The notes beneath the pieces were generated by a model. The model was not told the DNA's origin and searched no databases. It was given only the letters and a program-made list of their open reading frames with translations. Shown piece after piece: positions 1-5,416 of a DNA stretch of 8,850 nt. The stretch is from DASWKG01 sp036396755 (GTDB lineage: Bacteria; Actinomycetota; UBA4738; CALAEC01), in the NCBI GenBank assembly GCA_036396755.1, contig DASWKG010000133.1:1-8850 (forward strand), read 5' to 3'. The position numbers were made by a program, and so were the translations under genes. Position 1 is the stretch's first letter; every line of letters begins with the position of its first letter.

Positions 1-519
1 GAGCTCGCCAGCATCCGGGAAACGAAAGACCGCACCCTCCACCTCATCCGCTCGCTCATCAAGGACCTGCATCGATCGCCGCTCGGGCGGGCCGGGCTCG
101 CGGAGGCCCTGGAATCATTCTGCGCCGACATCGGCAACGACGCGCGGCTGCGCTTCGTCACCGACATCACCAACGTGGAGATGCCGGCGCCCGTCCAGCT
201 CCTGTGCTTCCAGGTTGCCCGGGAGTCGATCATGAACATCGTCAAGCACGCCGGCGCCACCACCGTCAGCGTCTCGCTCCGGCCTACCGACGAGGGCGCT
301 CGCCTCATCATCACCGACGACGGCGAGGGGTTCGACGTCGAGGCCGGCTCGCCGGAAGGCCACTTCGGTCTCGCCATGATGAGGGAGCGCGCGCAGGTCA
401 CCGGCGGCGACCTCACGCTCGAGAGCACGCCCGGTGAGGGCAGCACCGTCACCGCCGAGTTCAAGACCAACTGGCTGGTTGAGTCTTCCTCCGACGGTTC
501 CGAGCAGGCTCCCGCCTGA
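1..519 (+). CDS. Sensor histidine kinase, NarL/DegS type, C-terminal part (5' truncated)
   Basis: This is the C-terminal 172 residues of a two-component sensor kinase that would autophosphorylate on a histidine and pass the phosphate to a response regulator. The reading frame is open from base 1, so the sensor region and phospho-acceptor histidine lie outside the window. Residues 1-30 are the end of the HisKA_3 dimerisation helices, with the family-typical stretch LIRSLIKDLHRSPLGRAGL. The HATPase_c ATP-binding domain follows: N-box ESIMNIVKHA (residues 75-84), G1 box DDGEGFD (106-112), G2 region GHFGLAMMRERA (120-131) and a closing GEGSTVTAEF (145-154). The KHA in the N-box and the GLxxMRERA motif are hallmarks of the NarX/DegS/LiaS group. 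The tail after residue 155 is short and serine-rich. Its last 59 bp overlap the convergent DUF5317 gene. The partner regulator is not visible here and may lie upstream. Confidence 0.93.
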   Translation, partial: ELASIRETKDRTLHLIRSLIKDLHRSPLGRAGLAEALESFCADIGNDARLRFVTDITNVEMPAPVQLLCFQVARESIMNIVKHAGATTVSVSLRPTDEGARLIITDDGEGFDVEAGSPEGHFGLAMMRERAQVTGGDLTLESTPGEGSTVTAEFKTNWLVESSSDGSEQAPA

Positions 520-1057
520 CCGCTCGCCCCAGCAGCGCCATCGCCAGGAACACCGCCGCGCCGCCGTAGGTGAACACGTCGCCGACGCTGATGATCGCGT
601 CGAACGGCGCGGCGATCGGGATCACGTCGGCGAGGGGGAGCAGCACGTCGTCGGGTTCCTCGAGATGGTGTTTCGACCCGGGCTCGGCGTCGCGGAGCAC
701 CGCGATGTCCTCCGCGTGCCCCACGCGTTCGAGCGCCCCCGCGGAGACCGGCATCCCCTGGTTCGCGCCGATCACCGCCACGTTCATCAGCAGCCCGACC
801 AGGATCACCCCGAACCCACGAAGCCGCAGGTTCGCGACCGCGAAGACGCCCATCACCACGTAGCTCCCGAGGAGCAGCCCGATCGGAGTCCAGCGCAGAA
901 GCCCGTCGCCTCCCGACACCGGCGTGATCTGCATCGCGAGCGCGACGGGAGCGAGCCACCACACCCGCAGGCGAAGATGCGCCAGGTTCCGCGGGTCGCC
1001 TCCAAGCCCGATCCCGAGGAGGGCGCCGACACCGAGGATCGCTCCGATCAGCAGCAT
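461..1057 (-). CDS. DUF5317 family integral membrane protein
   Basis: A 198-residue polytopic membrane protein of unknown function, assigned to DUF5317 from memory of the family pattern. Hydrophobic segments lie at about residues 1-19, 32-46, 56-73, 79-95 and 153-172, with a possible further one near 130-150. The motif NQGMPVSAGALERVG (around 100-114), between the fourth helix and a soluble loop, resembles the conserved NGGxMPVS signature of the family. The loop (about 112-130) is rich in D, E and H. The C-terminal tail is basic. I start it at ATG 1055-1057 because hydrophobicity begins there and because a TATCAT -10 hexamer sits 8 bases upstream on the minus strand. The same frame stays open to 1330, but that stretch is arginine-rich, low-complexity and antisense to the next gene. 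The gene is convergent with and overlaps the kinase by 59 bp. No function is known. Confidence 0.82.
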   Translation of the reverse strand: MLLIGAILGVGALLGIGLGGDPRNLAHLRLRVWWLAPVALAMQITPVSGGDGLLRWTPIGLLLGSYVVMGVFAVANLRLRGFGVILVGLLMNVAVIGANQGMPVSAGALERVGHAEDIAVLRDAEPGSKHHLEEPDDVLLPLADVIPIAAPFDAIISVGDVFTYGGAAVFLAMALLGRAVRREPARNRRRKTQPASWS

Positions 1058-1065
1058 CCGTCGCG

Positions 1066-1071
1066 ATGATA
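1066..1071 (-). promoter_or_regulatory. -10 hexamer TATCAT for the DUF5317 gene
   Basis: Read on the minus strand, the hexamer is TATCAT, a full TANNNT match, placed 8 bases before the ATG at 1057. Transcription would begin at or next to the start codon, giving a leaderless mRNA. No convincing -35 is visible. The plus-strand copy of these bases reads ATGATA, which creates a false ATG at 1066 in the frame of the divergent phosphodiesterase gene. Confidence 0.5.
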
Positions 1072-1095
1072 CGGGCGTTTCAAGCCGCGGGCCGG

Positions 1096-1101
1096 TACGC
1101 T
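1096..1101 (+). promoter_or_regulatory. -10 hexamer TACGCT for the phosphodiesterase gene
   Basis: TACGCT lies 9 bases before GTG 1111 and matches the TANNCT hexamers seen before other genes in this window. Together with the minus-strand TATCAT at 1066-1071 it makes a compact divergent promoter. No -35 is evident. It is one of the reasons for choosing GTG 1111 over ATG 1066. Confidence 0.5.
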
Positions 1102-1110
1102 CTCGAACTC

Positions 1111-2778
1111 GTGGGGACGAGCGAGGGCACCGCGGGCCGGCGCGCCGAACGTGGCGCGGCGAGCGGACGCAGGGCCAGGCGCGCAGGCGGAAGGCTCCCC
1201 GTCGGCTGGCCCTGGGTCGTGGCTGCGATGCTTGCCCTCGCGTCGCTCGGCATCGGCGCCAAGACCCTGGCCGGGTACGAGTGGGACCGCGTCGTCGACT
1301 TCCGGTCCGCCTTCCGGTTCGACCTTCCACCCGCCGAGGCCACGCCCCCGCTCGCCGATCGCCTCGTCGTGGTCGTGATCGACGGGCTCCGTCTCGACGT
1401 GGCGCGCGAGCTCCCCACCCTCACCACGCTCGGCGAGGCCGGCTCGTTCCTCGTCGCGCGCGCCGCTGAGCCGTCGCTGTCGTTCCCCGGGTGGACGACG
1501 CTCGTGACCGGGGCGCCCCCCGAGGTCTCGGGCGCCACGACGAACTCCTACGATGGGCCCGTCCTCGTCGACGGCCTCTTCGCGTCGGCGCGGCGAGCGG
1601 GGCTGGCCACCGCGATCGCCGGCAGCGAGGGCTGGCGGCAGCTGTTCGGCGCCGACGTCGATCTGGGCTTCTACGTCCCCGACGCCGACGTCGAGTCGGA
1701 CCCCGTCGTCGGCCGCCATGCGGTCCAGATCCTCGAGGAGGACGAGCCCGCCTTCCTCCTCGTGCACCTGGTCGATGTCGACCACGTCGGGCATGCATCC
1801 GGTCTCGGTGACGAGTATCGAGCCACGGCCGCGCGAGCGGACCGCATCGTTGCGAGCATCGTTGAGGCCGCGGGCGACGACGCGGCCGTCGTCGTCACGT
1901 CGGATCACGGCCACATCGACGAGGGAGGCCACGGCGGCTCCGAGGACGACGTCACCTCCACCCCGGTCGTGCTCGCCGGGGAGGGTTTCACGACCGGCGC
2001 CTCCGGCGAGATCGCGCAGTCGGATCTCGCGCCGACGCTGGCGGCCGTCCTCGGCGTGGGCCGCCCCGCGCATGCGACCGGCACGCTGCGGCTCGGGCTG
2101 CTGAACGCCGACGACGAGGAGCTGGCGGTCATCCGATCGGCCCAGGACGAGGCGGCGGCCCGCTTCTTCTCGCGAGCGACCGAGGCGCTCGGCGGCGAGG
2201 GAGACACGGCGGCGGCCCTCTCCGACGTCCGACGGGAGCGGGCCCGCCACGACCTCCTCGCGCGCCTTCCGTTCGTCCTCCTCGTCACGCTCGCCCTCGC
2301 CGCGGGGGTCGCGCTCGCCACCCAGCGGCTCGACGGCCCCGCGATGGCGATCGGCGTGCTCGTCTTCATCGGGCTGCTGATCGCGCTCTTCTTCAGCCGG
2401 GGGAGCACCCTCTCGTTCTCCCAGTTCGACTCCGAGGAGCAGGTCCGGAGCTTCCTCGCCGGCCGGTTCCTCGACGCGCTCATCGCGGCGGCCGGCGCCG
2501 GGATCGTCACCGGCCTCACGGCGGGACGACGCGGGTGGTCCGGCTCGTTCCAGGCCGGGCTCGGGACCTCCGCGTGGGCCATGCTCGTCCTCGGGCTCGG
2601 CGTCGCGGCCTTCGTCACGATCTACGGCTGGGGCTACACGTGGCGTCTCCCCAACCTCCCCGCGGCGTTCGCCCAGTACCTGGCGCTCCTCTCGATGTTC
2701 GCCGCCGGCGCCGCCGCCGCGGCGGTCGGCCTGCTCTCGATGGGCGCCGCCTGGGCGGCGAGTCGAGGCCGTCCGTAG
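1111..2778 (+). CDS. Alkaline phosphatase-superfamily phosphodiesterase fused to a C-terminal membrane domain
   Basis: A 555-residue protein predicted to cleave or transfer phosphodiester/phosphoryl groups outside the membrane with a two-metal centre, as in type I phosphodiesterase/NPP and GPI-ethanolamine-phosphate-transferase-like enzymes. One N-terminal transmembrane helix (about 33-53) precedes the catalytic domain. Visible motifs are VVVIDGLRLD (metal ligand D91), SFPGWTTLVTG (candidate nucleophile T129 or T130), DHVGH (D224, H228) and SDHGH...GHGG (D265, H266, H274), which together give the expected metal ligands. Residues 385 to the end carry about five hydrophobic helices. This topology recalls eukaryotic GPI transferases (PIG-N/O), but the substrate cannot be told; a lipid or envelope polymer is an inference. 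ATG 1066 is also in frame, but it overlaps the opposing gene's -10 box. GTG 1111, preceded by TACGCT, is preferred. The gene ends 18 bp before bpa. Confidence 0.85.
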   Translation: MGTSEGTAGRRAERGAASGRRARRAGGRLPVGWPWVVAAMLALASLGIGAKTLAGYEWDRVVDFRSAFRFDLPPAEATPPLADRLVVVVIDGLRLDVARELPTLTTLGEAGSFLVARAAEPSLSFPGWTTLVTGAPPEVSGATTNSYDGPVLVDGLFASARRAGLATAIAGSEGWRQLFGADVDLGFYVPDADVESDPVVGRHAVQILEEDEPAFLLVHLVDVDHVGHASGLGDEYRATAARADRIVASIVEAAGDDAAVVVTSDHGHIDEGGHGGSEDDVTSTPVVLAGEGFTTGASGEIAQSDLAPTLAAVLGVGRPAHATGTLRLGLLNADDEELAVIRSAQDEAAARFFSRATEALGGEGDTAAALSDVRRERARHDLLARLPFVLLVTLALAAGVALATQRLDGPAMAIGVLVFIGLLIALFFSRGSTLSFSQFDSEEQVRSFLAGRFLDALIAAAGAGIVTGLTAGRRGWSGSFQAGLGTSAWAMLVLGLGVAAFVTIYGWGYTWRLPNLPAAFAQYLALLSMFAAGAAAAAVGLLSMGAAWAASRGRP

Positions 2779-2783
2779 GCGGG

Positions 2784-2789
2784 TATGCT
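2784..2789 (+). promoter_or_regulatory. -10 hexamer TATGCT for bpa
   Basis: TATGCT is followed by 7 bases and then ATG 2797, so the predicted transcription start coincides with the start codon. There is no Shine-Dalgarno sequence in these bases. An upstream in-frame ATG at 2785 lies inside the hexamer itself and would give only four extra residues, so I reject it as a start. bpa therefore probably has its own leaderless promoter in addition to any read-through from upstream. Confidence 0.55.
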
Positions 2790-2796
2790 CTCCGGC

Positions 2797-3285
2797 ATGA
2801 GCGACGGCGAACAGGTGACGAAGCCGGAGGTCCTCATGGCCGGGCGGCCCGAGGAGGGCGCCGAGCCCAGCCCGGCCGACGAGTTCGTCGAGCAGCCCGC
2901 CAAGCTCCTCCGGATCGCCTCGATGATCCGCGAGCTCCTCGAAGAGGTTCGGCAGTCGTCCATGGACGAGGCGGGCCGGGCGCGCCTGAAGGAGATCTAC
3001 GAGCGCTCGATCGAGGAGCTGCACGGCATCCTGTCCGACGAGCTCCAGCGCGAGCTCACATCGCTCACGATGCCCTTCGAGGGCACTCCCTCCGACTCGG
3101 AGATCCGAGTGGCGCAGGCCCAGCTGGTGGGCTGGCTCGAGGGTCTCTTCCACGGCATCCAGGCGGCGCTGTGGGCGCAGCACATGCAGGCGCGGTCCCA
3201 GCTCGAGGAGATGCGCCGTCGCGGCCTCCCCGCCGGCGCCCCGCCCGGGGCGGAGATGCCGGGTCAGCCCGGCCAGTACCTCTGA
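2797..3285 (+). CDS. bpa: Bacterial proteasome activator Bpa/PafE (DUF2587)
   Basis: A 162-residue homologue of the actinobacterial proteasome activator (Rv3780 in M. tuberculosis). In that family a dodecameric ring of four-helix bundles docks on the 20S core through C-terminal GQYL tails, opens the gate without ATP, and feeds in unfolded proteins such as the heat-shock repressor HspR. Here the protein ends exactly in GQYL (159-162) after a flexible Gly/Pro-rich linker. The conserved core starts at DEFVEQPAKLLRIASMI (about 28-44). It continues through LLEEVR, a coiled segment, LTMPFEGTPSDSEIRVAQAQ (90-109) and the signature LVGWLEGLFHGIQAALWAQ (110-128). The N-terminal 27 residues are variable and acidic. 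No proteasome, Pup or ligase genes are in the window. The start at ATG 2797 is set by the TATGCT box. Identification is strong because core and tail both match. Confidence 0.95.
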   Translation: MSDGEQVTKPEVLMAGRPEEGAEPSPADEFVEQPAKLLRIASMIRELLEEVRQSSMDEAGRARLKEIYERSIEELHGILSDELQRELTSLTMPFEGTPSDSEIRVAQAQLVGWLEGLFHGIQAALWAQHMQARSQLEEMRRRGLPAGAPPGAEMPGQPGQYL

Positions 3286-3291
3286 TCCGTC

Positions 3292-3654
3292 GTGGACGCG
3301 GTCCATCGGGTCGTCGGCTTCGCCATCGTGGGCGCCCTGGCGCTGCTCCCGCTGTGGGGCCTCGCAACCCTGGTCCTCCGGCGGGGGCCGGGCCGGGCCT
3401 TCTGGTGGCTCGTCACGGCGGTCCAGGTCGGTATCCTCGCGCAGGTCGTCGCCGGCGTGGTGCTGCTGGCCATGGGGCGGGAGCGATCGCCGCTCCATTA
3501 CCTCTACGGAGGGCTGTTCCCCGCGATCGTCTTCGGGGTCGCGCACTGGCTCGCTCGCGACGCGTACCGCGAGCGGCCGTGGATCCCGTTCGCGGCCGGA
3601 GGGTTCATCGCGTTCGGCCTCACCCTCCGCGCGCTCACGACCGGTCTGACGTGA
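3292..3654 (+). CDS. Small four-helix membrane protein, function unknown
   Basis: A 120-residue hydrophobic protein with four predicted transmembrane helices at about residues 6-29, 37-61, 69-88 and 97-116. Polar residues sit at helix ends, including H5, the R30-R31 pair, and H69 and H85 around the third helix (motif SPLHYLYGG, 66-74). The histidines and general shape faintly recall haem-binding or DoxX/cytochrome-b561-like small membrane proteins, but I cannot assign a family; similar unnamed proteins are, to my memory, common in Actinomycetota. It starts with GTG only 6 bases after the bpa stop, with no Shine-Dalgarno sequence, so it is probably co-transcribed with bpa and translated by coupling or re-initiation. 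It ends 67 bp before infA. Confidence 0.8.
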   Translation: MDAVHRVVGFAIVGALALLPLWGLATLVLRRGPGRAFWWLVTAVQVGILAQVVAGVVLLAMGRERSPLHYLYGGLFPAIVFGVAHWLARDAYRERPWIPFAAGGFIAFGLTLRALTTGLT

Positions 3655-3674
3655 GCGGGCCGCACCCGACCTGC

Positions 3675-3680
3675 TACCCT
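3675..3680 (+). promoter_or_regulatory. -10 hexamer TACCCT for infA
   Basis: TACCCT fits the TANNCT pattern of the other promoters here but lies 41 bases before ATG 3722. The mRNA would start near 3687 with a leader of about 35 bases, unlike the leaderless neighbours. No good -35 is visible. Confidence 0.4.
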
Positions 3681-3689
3681 TGTCCTCAC

Positions 3690-3709
3690 CCCGCGTTCTT
3701 CCGCGCGGG
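3690..3709 (+). promoter_or_regulatory. Leader hairpin before infA
   Basis: CCCGCG (3690-3695) pairs perfectly with CGCGGG (3704-3709) around an 8-base loop. The hairpin would form near the 5' end of the predicted infA leader, 12 bases before the start codon. No Shine-Dalgarno sequence follows it. It might tune translation or protect the message; this is inference from a single sequence. Confidence 0.3.
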
Positions 3710-3721
3710 CTAGAGCGATCT

Positions 3722-4039
3722 ATGGCGAGAAGACGAGGACGACGACCGGTCCGCCGGGCACCCGGCAAGCGGCCGCCCGAGACGGCCGAGTCCCGCGCGC
3801 GCAGGCTCGAGCGCGCGGGCGCGCAGAAGGAGCAGGCGCTGCAGGTCGAGGGGACGATCGTCGAGGCGCTTCCCAACGTCATGTTCCGCGTCGACCTCGA
3901 GAACGGGCACCGCATCCTCGGCCACATCTCCGGCAAGATGCGCAAGCACTACATCCGCATCCTGCCCGGCGACCGCGTCACGATCGAGCTCTCGCCCTAC
4001 GACCTCACCCGCGGACGCATCGTCTACCGTCACCGGTAG
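3722..4039 (+). CDS. infA: Translation initiation factor IF-1 with basic N-terminal extension
   Basis: IF-1 binds the ribosomal A site of the 30S subunit during initiation. Residues 41-105 are a complete S1-type OB fold with near-invariant motifs: VEGTIVEALPNVMFRVDLENGH (from 42), HISGKMRKHYIRILPGD (68-84) and ELSPYDLTRGRIVYR (89-103). Typical IF-1 is 71-73 residues; this one is 105 because of about 33 extra N-terminal residues very rich in arginine. From ATG 3722 to the OB fold there is no other in-frame ATG, GTG or TTG, so the extension appears to be translated. A TTG at 3680 is in frame but overlaps the -10 box and is rejected. The gene is outside the usual ribosomal-protein setting (map/rpmJ/rpsM), so it may be relocated or a second copy. 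Its stop codon directly abuts the next gene's GTG. Confidence 0.95.
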   Translation: MARRRGRRPVRRAPGKRPPETAESRARRLERAGAQKEQALQVEGTIVEALPNVMFRVDLENGHRILGHISGKMRKHYIRILPGDRVTIELSPYDLTRGRIVYRHR

Positions 4040-5242
4040 GTGACCTCCCGACATCTCCTCCTGATCGGACTGCTGGTGGTCGTCGCCGGCGTGTGGTGGG
4101 CCTCCGGTCTCGGTCGCACCCCGGCCGACCCCCGAAGCGCCTTCACCCAGCAGCAGATCGAGCGGGCCCGCGACTACCACGCGCCGAAGTACGCGGCCTG
4201 GACGCTCGCCGCGGCCGCCGACCTCGCGCTCCTCTCGGCGCTGGTCTTCACCAAGACCGGGCAGCGACTCCTCCAGCCCATCCGCTCGTGGCCGTGGCTG
4301 GCCGCCGCCGCCGCGACCGCCGCGCTGGTGGTGCTGGCGCGCGCGATCGTCCGGCTGCCGTTCTCGTTCTGGAGCGGCTTCCTTCACGAGCGAGCGTGGG
4401 GATTCTCGACGCAATCGGCGGTCGCGTGGTTCGGCGACTGGGGGCGGTCGCTCGCGGTCTCCGCCGTGATCGTGGGGGTGGTCTTCGTGGGGTTCGCCGC
4501 CCTGGTTCGCGCCCTCCCGCGCGGCTGGCCGGGGGCGGCGGCCGCGGGGGCGGCGGTCCTCGTCGCGGCGCTCTCGTTCCTGTGGCCGCTCCTCGTCGAG
4601 CCGCTCTTCAACCGGTTCACCCCGCTCGAGAACCGCGAGCTCGCCGTCGAGCTGAGCGCGCTCGCCGACCGCGCCGGCGTGCCGATCTCGGAGGTGCTGG
4701 TCTCCGACGCGAGCCGGAGGACGACGAAGGAGAACGCCTACGTCTCGGGGTTCGGCGCCTCGCGGCGGCTCGTCCTCTACGACACGCTCCTCGAGCGTGC
4801 GGACGACGACGAGGTCGCCCTGGTCGTGGCCCACGAGCTGGGCCACCGGAGCGAGGGCCACGTCGAGAAGGGCGCTCTCATCGGGATGGCGAGCGCCGCC
4901 GGCGTGGTCGGAGCCCTGTGGCTGCTGTCCCGGTCGCGGGGGTTGCTGTCGGCGGCGGGCGCCGAGGGCCCCGGGGACCCGCGGTTCCTGCTGGTGCTGG
5001 CGCTCTTCGTCGCCGTCTTCACGCTGGCGACGCTTCCGCCCAGCAACTGGCTCTCGAGGCGATTCGAGACCTCTGCGGACCGCTTCGCGCTCGAGCTGAC
5101 CGGCGTTCGCGAGACGTACGTCCGGACCGAGCGCGGCCTGGCCCTGCGGAACCTCTCGGACCTCGACCCGGGCCCGCTCGTCTACCGCTTCCTGTTCACC
5201 CACCCGGCCCCCGCCGAGCGCATCGCGATCGCCGACCGCTGA
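4040..5242 (+). CDS. M48 family (Ste24/CAAX prenyl protease 1-like) membrane metallopeptidase
   Basis: A 400-residue integral membrane zinc endopeptidase. The zinc site is HELGH (265-269) with E266 as catalytic base, and the third ligand is E343 in FETSAD (342-347). Helices lie at about 5-22, 55-70, 86-105, 137-157, 166-188, 280-298 and 316-332. The Ste24 hallmarks PLFNRFTPLEN (188-198), NAYVSGFG (232-239) and C-terminal THPAPAERI (387-395) are present. Eukaryotic relatives process prenylated CAAX proteins. Bacteria lack that pathway, so a role in membrane-protein quality control, like HtpX, is an inference. The GTG start follows the infA TAG with zero spacing, implying translational coupling. 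The N-terminus predicts a signal anchor directly from this GTG. No regulatory site of its own is visible. Confidence 0.9.
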   Translation: MTSRHLLLIGLLVVVAGVWWASGLGRTPADPRSAFTQQQIERARDYHAPKYAAWTLAAAADLALLSALVFTKTGQRLLQPIRSWPWLAAAAATAALVVLARAIVRLPFSFWSGFLHERAWGFSTQSAVAWFGDWGRSLAVSAVIVGVVFVGFAALVRALPRGWPGAAAAGAAVLVAALSFLWPLLVEPLFNRFTPLENRELAVELSALADRAGVPISEVLVSDASRRTTKENAYVSGFGASRRLVLYDTLLERADDDEVALVVAHELGHRSEGHVEKGALIGMASAAGVVGALWLLSRSRGLLSAAGAEGPGDPRFLLVLALFVAVFTLATLPPSNWLSRRFETSADRFALELTGVRETYVRTERGLALRNLSDLDPGPLVYRFLFTHPAPAERIAIADR

Positions 5243-5267
5243 GAAGGGGCGGGGCCCCGAGAAGGGG
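5241..5267. repeat. Direct repeat flanking a palindrome
   Basis: GAGAAGGGG occurs at 5241-5249 and again at 5259-5267. Between the two copies lies the perfect palindrome CGGGGCCCCG (5250-5259). The first copy overlaps the stop codon of the M48 gene. This could be an mRNA-end structure or a simple tandem duplication; no function can be assigned. Confidence 0.45.
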
Positions 5268-5276
5268 ACAAAAGAG

Positions 5277-5312
5277 TGGAACCGCCAGGGCCCGAAGACC
5301 CCAGCGGTTCCA
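5277..5312. terminator. GC-rich hairpin, possible terminator
   Basis: TGGAACCGC (5277-5285) and GCGGTTCCA (5304-5312) form a perfect 9-bp stem, with extra GGG/CCC pairing inside the loop. It lies 34 bp after the M48 stop and could end or stabilise the plus-strand operon transcript. There is no T-run after it on the plus strand. On the minus strand the stem is followed by CTCTTTTG, closer to an intrinsic terminator, although no minus-strand gene feeds into it. Confidence 0.45.
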
Positions 5313-5317
5313 AGGAG

Positions 5318-5410
5318 ATTTGTACATCACCCACCGGGGTCGCGCAAGGCCGGCCCGCGGTTTTGTCACTCTTTCTGCACGGTCACTCCCCGAGCGTTCG
5401 TAGTACAAAT
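5318..5410. repeat. Separated inverted repeat ATTTGTAC / GTACAAAT
   Basis: ATTTGTAC (5318-5325) and GTACAAAT (5403-5410) are perfect 8-base inverted copies, 77 bp apart, in unusually AT-rich patches. The right copy contains the -10 hexamer of the next gene; the left copy gives the same hexamer facing the other way. They could be paired operator sites or a pair of opposed promoters. Confidence 0.4.
5404..5409 (+). promoter_or_regulatory. -10 hexamer TACAAA for the winged-helix gene
   Basis: TACAAA is followed by 7 bases and then GTG 5417, the same spacing as for bpa. This predicts a leaderless mRNA and sets the start of the gene. The 17-base-upstream position reads GGTCAC, a poor -35 match. 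Confidence 0.45.
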
Positions 5411-5416
5411 AGCGGC

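Noticed and set aside
1058..1330. Upstream extension of the DUF5317 frame by 91 codons
   Set aside because: The added residues are Arg-rich and antisense to the phosphodiesterase N-terminus. The TATCAT box and onset of hydrophobicity support ATG 1057.
1048..3945. 965-codon open frame on the minus strand
   Set aside because: It is antisense to the phosphodiesterase, bpa, the small membrane protein and part of infA, all with recognisable domains or membrane segments. Its translation is low-complexity Arg/Glu/Gly-rich, typical of a shadow frame in GC-rich DNA.
3710..5203. 497-codon open frame on the minus strand
   Set aside because: It is antisense to infA and the M48 protease, both with conserved motifs. 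The composition is R/E/G/P-rich with no domain signature.
4093..5403. 436-codon plus-strand frame overlapping the M48 gene
   Set aside because: It is an Arg/Gly/Ala-rich shadow frame. The competing frame carries HELGH and all Ste24 hallmarks.
5320..5403. Short TTG-started frame of 27 residues after AAGGAG (5312-5317)
   Set aside because: The Shine-Dalgarno-like motif is only 2 bases from the TTG and lies at the foot of a hairpin. The peptide has no leader-peptide feature such as a codon run.
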